Assembly: GCA_026419785.1 (NCBI GenBank)
Contig: JAODTK010001399.1
Coordinates: forward strand, 1-64,000
Origin: Sclerodactyla briareus
Taxonomy: Eukaryota > Echinodermata > Holothuroidea > Dendrochirotida > Sclerodactylidae
DNA: 64,000 nt
Direction: 5' to 3'
Below the pieces are notes generated by a model, which saw only the letters and a list, made by a program, of their open reading frames with translations, ran no database searches and was not told the origin of the DNA. A program made the translations under genes and the position numbers. Each line of letters starts with the position of its first letter. Position 1 is the stretch's first letter. Below, one piece after another: positions 31,900 through 44,805 of this stretch.

Positions 31900-34800
31900 A
31901 CCTAGATTGGTAAGGAGTGGAAGCAGTGATTGAGTGGGAGAGTACAAGTGGAAGGGTGAACAAGTTTGTGGGGAGATTAGGTAATTTTTACACACTGTTG
32001 TTTAGTCCTGGGGCAGGTGAGAATAGCATGAGCGGTGGGAGGAAGTGGGTGAGCACGAAGTGGGGGTATCATAGAGCTCCTCCAATCTCACTCAACCCGA
32101 TGCTGCGCCTAGAAAAATGGGAGGGCGAAGGGGTGGCCAGTTTATGGTTTTATTGCCAGAAGCCAGCTTGTGTGTAGGGAGTGGTGCAGGGTCCTATCTG
32201 GGGTGAGTATTCATAGTTCACAGATTCCAAACCTGTTCTGTTTCGTGGATTTGAGGCGAGTTGTTGGGCATTATGGAAGCAGGCAGTTTGTACACTAAAC
32301 TTAGACATTGTTTTTTTTCTTAAAATGACATTCAGGATTTGTCCACTATCTTCAACGCTATTTTTTTTGGGGGCATGTAAAGGTGTGCTAATAGACAAAT
32401 TGTTGTAAGTTGAGAAAGTTATTTTCAGTAAGTACTTAATGGATCCTGGATTTTGACTGGGAAATGGCGGACTTATCAAATCTACGGGTCTCATCTTGTT
32501 ATAGTCTGGAATGCCCTTCCGAAGAAGGGATTGATGGACAACCTGTTGACTCGAATGAAATTGTTGAAATTTCTGGAAGGGAGATCATAGCAATCATATC
32601 AATCCAAGCGAGGGCACCCAAGACTTCAATTTGACCATTACTATTAGCTTGACCCATAGTTGGATAGGGCATTGTGAAATGGCAATCTGGTTGATGTGGC
32701 AAACTAGGTCCACATTGGGCATTTGAGCAAGTTACTTCTTAAGCTGAAACGCGCAACCGCGGCTATTAGGATTCTGGCAAATGGGCAATACAGAGGCTGG
32801 CCAGTTTGGGATTTGGTGAGGAATCACCCGAATGTTGCTTATAGGTCCGAGAGAGAAGACACTTTGTAAGTGATAATGTCTTGTGAGGACACCAAGAGCA
32901 GGGCTCGAAAAAATATTGTGAAAGTTAGTAGCCCTTCGGCTCCCCAAGTGGGTGAATCTGGAGCCCGAAAGGGCCGAACTGGGTGCCCATAATTTACCGG
33001 TGTTTAAAAAAAATGTTACTTGAATGCAAAAAAAAAACAAGCCTGAACTCCGCGATCAGTCCCTTGAAGCCCACTCTCATATTGCCATGCGATTTACTGG
33101 GCCCTGCTCTGCTGGTGCCAATTCCCCAATGCTATCGCCGACCTTGGATCTTTCCCAATCATCCCGCACGTTTCCTGCTCGCGAGAATAACTTTGGCTAG
33201 GGTGCGCCAGGTACCTATATTTGTGGAACCGGTATTACCGAGGCCATGCACCAATATCAGGGGCCGGTACGGTATTCGCGCTTGCCTAAAATAATGCTAG
33301 CGATCGTATATTACAATTGCATACTTGCAGCTCACTGTATTATCTGCCCTCCTTTTATACATCCTCTTTTAAGTCAAAAGATTGCCCCCAATTTATATAT
33401 GTTGTATAATAAATGTTTGTATTTCTCGTTTGTATCGATAGTTGAAAAGAATGTCAGACAAGTACGGCTGGCAAAGAGCACATGCATGGACCACATTCAT
33501 GCTGGTCGAGGCAGAATTACATGTACTACATCTTCCATACGTAAATAGTACGCCCAGCCGGCCGGCCCCATACAAACAGGTCGCTAGTGCAATTGCCCAC
33601 GTAGCCCTAACCGTAACTGTGGAGTATTTTTAGCTAGAACTGAAGCAAGGCACAGTTTAAAAATAGCCAAGAGGCCCCCATTGCGCTAAACCTTTAGTGT
33701 ATGATATTTTTTCCACTAATTGCCCAATTGATCACAGTAATTCATTCATTAGAATTGTAGGCCCACGAGAATTGCATTGCAGTATCGTGGACGAGGTAGA
33801 TCGACGATCGCTTAAATAATTCCTGTCGAGTCTAATCACAGGAGTTAGTTAGAAACTCCCATAGATGTTAATTGTGTGCGATTAAAAAGGTTGCTGTCGG
33901 AGGCCTGTACCAAGTCAATAGGGGGGGCCGACATGGTAGTTGAGTAACGACACTGTTACATATCAGTGAAATGATTGTTCAAAATGCTACCAAAAGTAGC
34001 AGGTGATGAAACGTGTTCCAACAGGCTATGTATTGGAACTGTGCAACAGCATGGGTGAGTAAGCAAGCAAAATATAGCTTTGCATGCAGTTTTATTATTA
34101 CGTTACCATGAAGCTGCGATGTCCATGGCAGATGGGATATTGTGGCAAAGTGACAAGTACACAGCTCGCAACACATTGTGGGAAGTTTAGCATTTTCAAC
34201 AGGTTGCGGATGAAGCTGCGCTGTACGCGGCGGTGGCTTGGTTTCGGCGAAAACAAAAAAACACAAATCATAGTTTCGGGTGTTTGGCTATATAATATGT
34301 GCTCCGTAATACTGTACTTTGAACTTATACAGACTACAGTTTGCGGTAGCCCAACGGGATTTCGCAATGAAATCAGTAGCACGACTGCAGGAGGGGAAGA
34401 CCGGGATACCGGCGATAGGATTTTCGAGGCCTGCCACGAGGTCTGCTGGTTTCTACTCAAACAAAAATATATGAATTGAGGCCTTCATGAACATCCTTCT
34501 TGGAATATATAGTGCCCAGTATAGATACTGATTTTTTGGATGAAGAGCTAAATATTGACAGCAGAGTGCGTCCGAAAAGAGCAACACCCCATTGTGTTCC
34601 TTTTATGACATTATCAAACATAAATCATTTTTACTACTGAACACAACACAATGAGTGGACTTTGGAAGCACTAATGTGGGGTGGTACAGGTGTCTATTGG
34701 CTTTCATGTGGTAATAGGCCATCTCATGAGTGTCTGTGAATACATTGAGGTCGGACCTGGAACCTTAATGCTACAAATAGCAAGGGCACAACCAGGGGGG

Positions 34801-35789
34801 AGAGGTATACCCTTCCATACTTTGGACCCTACAAATTACAACGGGAATGTGCAGGCGGGTAAACGCCGACATTATATATCCCCATAGAAACAGCCTTGGG
34901 GACCTCATTTAGAAGAGAAAGTAAATCTGTCCTTTTGACCGCCAGACTTTGAACTGCCTACCGTTGTTCAGGTCGATCTGTACTCCCATTATTATTCCCC
35001 ACATTGTTAAATAGACAAAGTTAGAAAAAATTGCAGGATTATGCAAATTTGACCTCCTGGTGACCGTCAAATGACCTCCCTGTGGGTTAGACTAACAACA
35101 GTGCACATCCACCGAGATTTGTTCGAATAATCTGACGAAGTTAGTCAAATTTTGAGGGGTCAATATCTTTCACAAATGGAAAATACGACAAGAAAAATAT
35201 GAGCTCTGCACAAATGGGGGGCATAACAACTCCATGCCCCCTACAAAACTCATGCCGCCCCCCCCCCCCCACATCTGGATTATGCCTGCATCAGCAGTAC
35301 ATTTCATAAAGAACAACAAACTTTATATTCAACTACAGGATCGTTTCAACCTAATATAAGACTGAAAAAATGGATTCAGAACGGTCATGTTCGTATGCTC
35401 CAGCATCTCCATCCTCCTGAGTGCTTCGTGAGGAGAGGTACGATACAAGAGGAGGTGCACCTCAAGTAATGTACGCGGGTGTGTTGGTCACGTGATTGCG
35501 TATGCTGCTGCCAGAAGAGGTCTGCGACTCCTAGCCATCTTTAATGACATTAAAACTTCTCCTGATTCTGTTGTAAAGAAAAAAAAGAGGAAGCAAAAGT
35601 TGGCATCTTTTTGACCATGAAACTTTTCAGTGATTTCTGTTGTAAAAAAAGGGAGCAATAGTTTAGTGAAATTGACTGAGTGTACTGAAGGAATAAAATT
35701 GATTGCACATGTATAAAGGTCAGTGAAAATGCCAAAACAGACTTTGAAGATAAATAATTCCTTCTGTAAGAAAGTATTGGGAAATCAGT
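31900..35789. other. Non-coding, no gene recognised
   Basis: Several frames of 60-130 codons occur on both strands (for example 32150-32494 minus and 34084-34479 plus) and overlap one another in antisense. A GC-richer patch at 33090-33290 is open on the plus strand but has no motif I recognise. 34930-35330 carries diverged 'gacctcctggtgaccgtcaaatgacctcc' repeat sequence. Confidence 0.4.
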
Positions 35790-36330
35790 GACAAGCTCTG
35801 TAGTACAAGGGTCAGTATTGGACTATATGTTTTACAACGTATATGAATGACATGGACATGGATGTGCGTCGGACTTAAGTGAGTTTGCAGATCGAGGTAC
35901 AACAGGTGATACGGCCAATAAAGGGAGACAAGACTTGTTAACAAGTTACTAGAGTGAACAAGTGGTAGATTGTCTTTCAAGGACTGAGAATTACAGTCTT
36001 GAACTTCAAGTTTAATATCCCTAAATAGTAAGAAATTATGAAAGCGACAGAAACTGAGCTCAAACGAAGAAGAAGAGAAAAGAATTTGGGATCTAGGTGA
36101 GTAAACTCCTAAATTTAGTAAACAGTGTGCTCAGCTGCAAGGAAAAGCTCTAAACCGAGTAGTTGGTATAATAAGAAGGAACTTTACAAATTTTGATAAG
36201 GAGATCCTTATAAAGTTAATCAAATTAATAGTTACACTGCATCTGACTATGTGGTCCTGTTTGGAAACCATATTCTAACAAACGACATCAAAATGCTGAA
36301 GATGTGGCAAAAGGGGAGAATGACAAAAAC
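35790..36330 (+). mobile_element. CR1-like LINE fragment (RT palm to thumb), broken
   Basis: Frame-shifted pieces read VVQGSVL..MFYNVYMNDMDM (RT motif 4/5 region with the variant VVQGS for VPQGS), then FADRGTTGD where F-A-D-D is expected, then KFSKQCAQLQGKALNRVVG and IIRRNFTNFDKEIL of the thumb. That is the order found in CR1-family reverse transcriptases. The second catalytic Asp appears as Arg and there are several frameshifts, so it is dead. Neither the endonuclease nor the 3' end was recognised. Confidence 0.75.
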
Positions 36331-37134
36331 AGTAGCATGTACGGACAACATGGAATCAGCTCCCGGAATGTGGCCCTCCGTTTCTCACAAAACATGAAGG
36401 AGTTCAAAGGACCGACACTTGGAGACAACAGCAGGATCTTCAGGGTTAATCAACTACGCGCAAGTCGTTGGGCCATCCTGAAAATCCATTTTCCCAAACT
36501 GCTTTCGTTGATTAGACAGTGCAAATGAGACAAACCTAACATGCAAGTCTTAGGAATGAAATCACAGGGAGAGAAAAAATACCAGTTCATGCAGTGTTCA
36601 TGCCAAAATAGACTCTCAAATTTCTGTGCAGAGCAGGAAAACCTGAATTGAATGCGGATGCACACAATTTCAAAGAATATATAGGTATGAGCATTCATTG
36701 ACTTCATTGACCAAAAAAAAAACCTTCCACTCTGCACTTTTTACTTAGGGAGGTGTGAAGAATAAGAAAGTACTGTGTGAAATTCAGGGCGACATTCATT
36801 TTGGTTCTCTGCGTGATGTCATTGGACTGGACCGATCATTGTAGATAACACAAAAAACGAAAGGAGTTTGTATGGGGTATAAGCATGCTTTTTTCATCTA
36901 TATGCTTTCTTCATCAATTTTCACTTCCACTGACAAGTGTGCAAACAAAAACAACTGTGCAATATCATGATTGATGATGGCACTTCATGGTATTTTTAGG
37001 AAGGAAAGGGCCCCCTTAAGCTGCCATATAATACTGTGTAATTCTCTGAAGAGAGAGAGCTGAGGAACTATCGAACTCTTTCCAATTATTGACGGACAGT
37101 GGTGCCTTGAAAAGGGTGAGCTGATGTGACAGAG
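36331..37134. other. Non-coding, no gene recognised
   Basis: A 74-codon plus-strand frame (36304-36528) overlaps the end of the LINE fragment without matching its expected C-terminus. The remainder is AT-rich. Confidence 0.4.
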
Positions 37135-37727
37135 TTGAAGGACAACTGCAGGCTTGGATACAACAGAGGTTAATCATAGGAGAATGGAACCTGTTATCAT
37201 AGGTCCAAACCCTATTTCAATAACACGTTCTATGTTGAGTTATTGACCTTCAAAGTTGGTCAGTTATGCCAGAGAAATTGGGAGAATCCCAATGCGCCAA
37301 TAACATGAAGTCACAATTGCGACAACACAGGAAATCGTGGGTTATGCATCCCATTGTTTCATTTTGTTGAATAAGTCAACATTTAGCAGAAGTTCTGTTG
37401 CTTTCTCTCACCAAAGAACCATCAACACCCTCTACCAACCCATACAGCAATATTCTCCCATGGACTAAATGCTTTTCTAAGAGAAATCAATGTGGGGTTT
37501 CAATAGGAAACAATTGAAGAATTTTCCCAGGGTTGTGCAAGTATGGAACACATTTATTATTGCAAGATGGATGCTTTTCAATCTTGCCCAAAATACACAT
37601 GCACAAACTTCAAAGGACTGTAACTCTGTATGGGAAGTCGTATGAACTTTGGGTTTGGGCTGACCATTGAGGTTTTTGCCGCTAATATATTAGCCCCTTA
37701 TAATTTATCCTACAGTTGTCCTTTGAA
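37135..37727 (+). mobile_element. MITE family A, copy 2
   Basis: This 593-bp sister of the 10112-10643 element has ends TTGAAGGACAACTGCAGG and, read inward on the minus strand, TTCAAAGGACAACTGTAGG. It is slightly longer because of internal indels, including an extra segment near 37170-37220. Confidence 0.78.
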
Positions 37728-37765
37728 CAGGATTTGGAAGGACGGAGCGATATCAATAAAAAAAA

Positions 37766-37930
37766 AAAGAAGAGGCAATTGATGGAGTGCTGCTCCTCTC
37801 AGTTGTGCTTTACGGGTGTGAATCTTGGATGAGTTCAAAGAATTGAGGAAGAGAATTGACAGTTTTTGATTTGTGCTAGGGTGCTGATGGGGGCTTTAGG
37901 CAACCCCTGGGATATAGCATAGAACAAACA
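37766..37930 (+). mobile_element. Short LINE C-terminal remnant
   Basis: A broken plus-strand frame reads LLLSVVLYGCESW. 'LYGCE(S/A)W' is a familiar motif in the C-terminal part of non-LTR retrotransposon RT proteins. It is too short to assign to a clade and sits just after MITE A copy 2. Confidence 0.4.
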
Positions 37931-39269
37931 GTTCCACTATTGAAGAAACCGCTCCCGGTTTTCACAAACCACTAGTCTCACCCTTTTTGCGATCAGTGGT
38001 TGTTCTTGTTGAGGCACTTAGTATGTTTCAAATTAAACCAACCTGATCAATACAGGTCGAATAAGAGCAAATTGCCAGTTACAGATATTGCACGGCAAAT
38101 CACAGCAAGGCCACTCGAAGCATACAGAGATAATTTGCCCGCCCCTAAGTGATTTACCTCTAAATGACACTAATCAACAACCAGTGATTGTTCCATGATA
38201 CAGATTTGTTTATTTAGTGAGAAATGCACATGAAAAACATTGTTAATGGCGATAGGTGATACTGAAATAAGGATGATATTAGACTAACTTTAGCTTACTG
38301 CGTTATGTAGGCCTTCAAGTCTTTGATTTTAGGTGATCTTAACTCCTTACTCTTTAATTGTAAATATGAACATCGTCTTATTATTAGATATATAATTTTT
38401 GTAACTGTGTTATGTGCCAGAGGATGCAATTTCCATTTTATGGAGCAATTAAGTTTCACTTATTACTTACAAAGAGGGTTGTTATAGTGTTATTAAAGAC
38501 TAGGCTGTAATGCAGTGTCATTAGTGCCTCTTTTGGAAGTCAGGCAAGTACCTGGGGTGGTATTCACAAGGTACAATAATGCAACAAGGAAGAATTTCGG
38601 CATTTTGAAACTATTTTTCAAAGAAATATGCTAACCAACAAATCATAATTTCAACAAGAAAAAAAGCAACTACAATTATCTTTTCTAAGTATACTGTTAT
38701 CTTTTTCCAAAATTGCTTAAAACCAACAGCATCCCCTTCACCAGAAACATTGTCTCAAATTTTCCCTCTATGAAGCCAACCTTCAATAATACTCTTCAAA
38801 CCCCATCAGAGTGTTACCGTTTACAAGCATCCCTCCATCATTGATTCTTTATGAACTGGAGAGAATTCTCAACAGGTTTGTAAGTTCATTAGTCCACACA
38901 CATTGAAGGTATAAAACCCAGAAAAACAATCAATTGAATTACAATAGACAACAAACTTGTTGTGAGTTGTTCTTTCTGTGCAGTTTCCTTTGTCCCCCAA
39001 AAAACCAGACTGTTACAATACAATGAGCGGACGACGAGATGTATTACACATTAATTTTATGACTAAAATTGCTCCGTATATTTTCCAATGTCCCACAATA
39101 TTTCAAGTTCCAAATTTTGTTTCTTCATGCCCTTTCGTCGGAGTGAGAAGTGGGGAAACATTTTAAGAGCAGGCTATAAACAAAGAGGCTGCTCTACCCC
39201 TATTACTAGATATTGTCGCATTGGAGTATCCCAATGAAGATGAAGATTGTGTTATGAAGGCAAATGATA
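37931..39269. other. Non-coding, no gene recognised
   Basis: AT-rich sequence without convincing exons or repeats that I could pair. Confidence 0.45.
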
Positions 39270-40560
39270 CATGAACAAGCTGATCGCCCAAAAGGTGTCT
39301 TGACTGGTTGCGGATCGGTGGTTTCTATTATTCACTACACTACACCCTATAACACAACCAAACTAGTTCATGTCGACCATCGTCATGTCAAACGAACAGC
39401 AATATTTTACACTACTAACACATAAAAATGCCTAAAATGACTGACCAATAAGTTTGACTCTTTATAAACCTCCACATTTGTCCCCAGTCCCCAGACAAGA
39501 AGAGGGGAAAAAAAATGTTTGTCCTACAGTACTTTTGAATGTAATCAACCACCTAATCATTGGCTTGGGTAGAGAGGGTTTGCGTGTGGGCAGCTTATAA
39601 CAAAACAGCACAACTGTCACAGGAGCTATGGTTTTACTCATTACTCAGTGCTTATTCTAACAGAAGCTATAATATGATGGGATTCAATCAAAATTCAGAA
39701 CAGCAAACAACACAGATCAGAAAATGTTACGGACCATACTGTAACTACTTGAGTGTGGCGAAATTCTTACCAAGTTGGAAATGCGAATAAAGTATGCAAC
39801 TTAGGCACATACAATGAGCTATATAAACAGCAGTAAAACTGTCACGGCGCTATGGTTACTCGTTCCACAGTGATTTATTCTAACAGAAGCTATTATATGA
39901 TGGAATTCAAGCTCTGAAAATCAAAAACAATCAGATCAAGAAAATGTAACGGACCATACCTACTTTGTTTGGCGAAATTCTTACCAACTTGGAAATGCTG
40001 GAACATATGAGGCAAATAGGACAATCCGCTGACCCCAGACTTACCTCAAAAATTATCGGATCAAGGTGGATCACATCTACCAAGTTTTGTGGAAATCCAC
40101 ACTTTCAAAAATTGGAATAAAATATGCAAATTAGGGACACATTAAAGACCTCAAGTGACCCTGACTTCACTCTTAATTCTCGGGAACCATAGTAGACCCA
40201 CATCCACCAAGTTTCGTGAAAATCCGACAACTTGGAAAATTCGATAAATTGCAAATTAGACCACTAATTAGGCCATATTTCAGGCTGAAAATGTAATCAG
40301 TTAATCTACCTGTCATCCGGTCTACATGTTAAACTACATCACTGTAGCACATACGGTTCTTGCATAATCTTGCTACCGAGCTTCAACAATAATTACATAC
40401 CATAAGCCTATTACCCAACTTAATTAAGAACTTTGCTGCCCAAAATCTAATCAGATCGTTCACCAACCCCCGTGGTACATACACAACTTCATCATAATCG
40501 GCCCTACCGGTTTGTGAGAATCCTGCTAACGAAAAAGTGTGAATTACACACACACGCCAT
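39270..40560 (+). repeat. Dispersed modular repeat, copy 3, with internal tandem duplication
   Basis: It shares entry ('gatcgccc..aaggtgtctt'), module ('tttcgtgaaaatccgacaacttgg', 'atgcaaattag') and exit ('gagaatcctgctaacga..aa.tg', CA-rich) segments with copy 1. Inside, about 39596-39823 and 39824-40010 are a head-to-tail duplication ('aaaactgtcac...gctatggtt', 'ttctaacagaagctat.atatgatgg', 'ggaccata', 'ggcgaaattcttaccaa.ttggaaatgc'). Confidence 0.65.
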
Positions 40561-42032
40561 AGTGACCCACTACAGTATCTTCCTGAATTTCATTCAAGGG
40601 ACAAGACAACAAGTAACCATTATCACTCTCATAATATATGGCTGGGGGGAAAGGGGGAAAACTAACATCAGAAGAGAGAAGCGGGGGTGGTGTGCGGATT
40701 GTGGCCGTCACTTATTTAGCAAGAGGTGTCGAATGCTCTGCCTCTTGAAGTGGGTTACCATTTTGTCTGAGCGGAAAACGGGACATTTTGGAGCTGAGCC
40801 GACAGAGAGGTGCCAGTTGGTTTCCTCTAAATTTTTTGGCAGCAGCGAGTTAAAACTGCCATGTTTTGCGAACTTTCAAAATTGTGAGAGTCAAGTAATG
40901 CCTAGGGCCTATATTTTTTAAGTAATTTTTAAAAAAATCCTCTTTTTAACCCCTGCCTCCTCAGAAAGCCACTGCGTCGAATCGAAAGCTCACTGCGGCA
41001 AAAAATAGCCGTCATAGTGACTAGCAGAAGACACTGGAGGTGACCCTTAACCTTATACTAGATATGTGTATGAAGGCTATAAATTAGTAACATATCACTG
41101 TCAATAATCACCTTAGGTTTTGATCCACATTTTTGGTCCAGTTCGGGTCAGTTTCCACATCCGGAAAAAGTGGGAAAATCCTGAATAATCAGGACAGATG
41201 GTGACCCTATCTTGGAGGTGTTTCTTATCACGAATTTCAGCTTACAGTTACAATGCTCAGTGGAAGCTTGTTACATCATGATTGTCCCTGGAAAGGAGGA
41301 TCCCTGACAGCCTGACACAGCAAACCAGATTTTTGAAGCACTGAAAGTGGCCACCTAGATCGTTATTGTTCTGAAATGAGACAACCAGGATTACTTCTCA
41401 AAAACTATGGAAGAATTTGAGAAGCATTCTAAAAAATGGCCAAACCAAATGCTGCCCAGCCTAGGGTGACCCCTATGCTACATAACACTAGGATTCCCAT
41501 GGCAACGGCAACCCTAATTGCCTAAAACGTGGTGCGTTGCATTCTTGGCTCGCAGGCCATTCCATGGAAACCTTAGCCTTCACTGTTATCATTGTACATG
41601 TGGGCTATGTTTCCGAGATCAGAAAAGGTCCTCGTTCAGGTTTGGGAAATAAGATTGCAATAAGAATTTCTGTGATATTCCTACGTAATTAAAGTAGAAT
41701 GCCAAGGAAAAACATATTCAAATTATACGGCAATACACTCACAATGAGTGAGATACCCTAATTTCCCGGTTGGCTCCATAACTGCTCAGCCTAAAAAACA
41801 AAGTTGCCCCTATGCTTGAGTTAACAATGACAATTTTGCAGGATGCACATACACTGTTCAATCGGCATTCAGCCAACTTAAGTACTAACTTAGGAATTCC
41901 CTCTCCCATCTGGAGGTAGTCCGAACATTTGGGGCCTGGGCTCAGTGGACTGCTCGCTGGGCATTCGTCCACTCAGTCAGACTCAAGTCAGAACTTGAGA
42001 AGCAATGGTCCCAAGTCTACAGCCATGTATAG
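40561..42032. other. Non-coding, no gene recognised
   Basis: The plus-strand frame 40472-40921 (149 codons) begins inside dispersed repeat copy 3 and has no motif I recognise. The minus-strand frame 41739-41972 likewise. Confidence 0.4.
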
Positions 42033-42425
42033 TAGTACTCGGGAGTCGATCATTATCGGGGGTCGATCAGTGGGGCTAACATATACTTAGCAATGCCTAC
42101 AGTACGCAATGAGTTAATATAAACAATGTATCAAATATCTCAACTGAGTGAATTTTTTGGAAAATTGTCTACCCTATCACTCGAGAACGCAAATTTAAGA
42201 TTTTACAAAATTTCAGGTAAATCTGGATCAGACTGGTTGACGCACCTTTTCCTAATAGCCCAAATACCAGATATGGAATTTTCTCAGATTTTCTCTTCAA
42301 TTCACATGCCAAAAGAACAAATTTCATCGGACATATTTTCTGTTGTCAACTTTTGTTCATGTTCAGAAGCAAATTGCACAACTCACCACAGTGATTGACT
42401 TTGCGATAACGCTTAATTATTCCTA

Positions 42426-44006
42426 ATGCCCCTTTCAGACTGCTTTCAACGGTGAACCACCGTTGATTCACCGTTGAATTCAATGGTGAACCTCCATTGA
42501 AAATTTGTGCCTCGCTCTTTTATACTGCAACAACAACGACGAATTCCGCAACCGGTGTGATCCGCTCACCGGCTTTGTATGTCTCATCCGTAGGGGAGTA
42601 CTGTGTGGGTTATGCTATAAATGCTGGGTGCCTAAATATGAACACAGGCCTGTGCGATTTACGTTTGTCGGAGCTTCGTTAGTCCCACTTAACTGGGACC
42701 AGGATCGATGATACCTGGTAGCTGCAGGGGGGGTTGTAGTACAGGGGGGTCCTCACCATCTGCATCGTGATAGAGGTTTTGGGTTTCGATATCCGCAGCT
42801 GGTAGCTTGAAGCAAGGCAGGGTCTGTTTCAACACCAACCATGTCGTCAGCCGTGGTGCTCTCGTCCACCGTACCATCACTTCCACAAAGTGATTTCTCC
42901 TGTCGACGTCAGCATGATCTGCGTCTGACACTTCCAGCGAATATCACCATGGCTCAAGGGCGCAGCCACTTGGGGGGTCCGGGGGGTCATGACTCCCCCA
43001 GCCTTACTTTTGGAAAGGCCTCCATACATAAGTTTTTACACCAAAAAAAAGTGGGGGGGTTTTGTGTTTTTTCCCATCACTGCTTCGGACCCCCCCCCAC
43101 TGCTCTTGACCCCCCAACTTTCAGACAGTGGCTGCGCCCTGCCATGGCTACCCATGGTCTCGTATTGTTGTTCTTGTGAGTCAACTCCAGAAGTTCCGCT
43201 GAGCAAGACCCCGTTAACTGCTCAGTGAGGCTCCGTGCCCCCGAATATGAAGCAAAGGTCTTCATTTGGCATTGTTTTCTTGCCTTTCCCACTCGTTTTG
43301 TTGTGACATTTAATTTTGAGCCACTCCGCTTAATGTATTTTAACCTGTCAGCATCTGAGACTTTGTCTTTTCGATGCCATGTGATGAAGTCTCTGCAGTA
43401 TTGTGTCGTAAGCAATTGTGTCTGCTGACGTTCCACTTAACTCTCATTGACTGTCGCGTCAATTCGCAACTGCAACAACAGTCTCTCCCCTCCTTACGCC
43501 AAGAACCAGCCACGTCCGGTGTGGCATCAGGTGGCAAGATGCCCAAAAATATAAGCCGGGTTTAAATCAGAAGAGACAATTCACTTGTACCTGTACTCAA
43601 TAAGCCGTACCACATCCAGTGCACTTTTCAGCTATAGTCAAAAAGGACATCCAAATATGCCGTACAATAAATGAGTCAAAACACAGACACCTACGAACGC
43701 TATGTATTACGTGTGAATTAATTTGACCAGCCAGACTCGCAGGTGTGACTGCAAACAAAAATTAATCTGCATTTCGCACGGTGTTTCCCGCGACAATTTC
43801 ACATGAGCTTTCAACGGTGAAATACCGGGTTCACCTGGTAATTACCCTGGACGCTTCGAGGGTGAAAGAGATCCGAAAAGTTAATCGGTGTTTCACCCAT
43901 GTTTCACCCATGTTTCACCCATGTTTCACCACGACAACCTCTCACACTGGGCTTTCAACGGGGAAGTCCCGGGTGTACCCGTTGAAATTCTTGGCAGGGA
44001 AAGGGG
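42426..44006 (-). mobile_element. 1.58-kb TIR element with TA target, carrying ORF remnants
   Basis: The ends are ATGCCCCTTTCAGACTG and, from the other side, CCCCTTTCCCTGCC, with subterminal 'ctttcaacgg' repeats at both ends and a 13-bp tandem repeat (ATGTTTCACCC-type) near 43891-43935. Flanking TA dinucleotides (42424-42425, 44007-44008) and the uninterrupted sister copy at about 44592-44600 define the insertion. On the minus strand an open frame (about 43436 down to 43150) reads SDADRLKYIKRSGSKLN and VGKARKQCQMKTFAS, basic and DNA-binding-like but not recognised. It is interrupted by a smaller MITE and continues only in shifted frames. It could be a transposase remnant or captured host sequence. 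Confidence 0.75.
42955..43141 (+). mobile_element. 187-bp hAT-type MITE with 8-bp target duplication
   Basis: The left end is CAAGGGCGCAGCCACT and the right end, read inward, is CAGGGCGCAGCCACT. Both sides are flanked by the 8-bp direct repeat CCATGGCT (42947-42954 and 43142-43149). CA-G-GG ends plus an 8-bp duplication are typical of the hAT superfamily. The interior is G/C-homopolymer-rich and non-coding. Confidence 0.88.
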
Positions 44007-44805
44007 TATAAGTTGCAGAGCCGTGAAATGGTGACTGACTTCAGGCATTCCTTCTTCAGAGTAATTATTCCACGGAAACAATTTTTTCATTACTTGAACG
44101 AGATTTGTATTGATATTATGGTGTTCAGTATAGAAAAAAATTGATGAATATTACGGCTCGTTTGGTGATTGACTCAAGATCACTCCATTAAATAACATAG
44201 TACTCGGGAGTTGATCGTTATCAGGAGTCGATCAGTGCAATTAAAAAAAATATTTGAAGTGCATGCAGGCACGCAATGAATTGAATGAAACAATGTATTC
44301 AATATTTATCAAAATGAGTGCCTTTTTTTTTTTTAAATTGTCTGCCCTCTCACCGAGAATGCAAATTTTCGATTCTACCCAAAATTGGGTAAAATCTCGA
44401 TCAGACGGTTGACAACCCTTTTTAATGGCCACCAAATAACCAGATATGAAATAGTTCTCTGATTTTTCTCTTCAATTCACATGCCAAAAGAACAAATTTC
44501 ATCAGACATTTTTTCATGTTGTCAACTTCTTTCATGTTTAGCAGCAAATTGCAACTCACCACAGTGATTGACTTGTGATAACTCTCTTATTATTCTACAA
44601 AGTTGTGGAGCTGTGAAATAGTGACTGACTTCAGGCTTCCATTCTCTCAATAATTTTCCACGGAAACGATGCAAACTGTGGCATGTGGAAGAATCTGTTC
44701 CATAACGATCTCTCCTGCCGACATTCTTGTATTTTTAAAGTGGTTGGTCTACTATAGAAAAATGACAAATATTTTCTACTCCTTAGGTGATTGACTCAAG
44801 ATACA

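Larger units (their letters stand above)
42033..44805 (+). repeat. Tandem duplication of a ~0.6-kb unit, first copy interrupted
   Basis: Copy 1 runs 42033-44197, about 582 bp after removing the 1581-bp insert and one TA. Copy 2 runs from 44198 to about 44805. They share 'tagtactcgggagt.gatc', a 180-bp block including 'cttcaattcacatgccaaaagaacaaatttcat', 'gtgactgacttcaggc' and 'ggtgattgactcaagat'. Copy 2 therefore shows the empty insertion site of the element in copy 1. Confidence 0.85.

Noticed and set aside
42126..42398. A 90-codon plus-strand frame as a gene.
   Set aside because: It lies in the duplicated non-coding unit; the sister copy at 44283-44580 has frame-breaking indels and no coding-type conservation.
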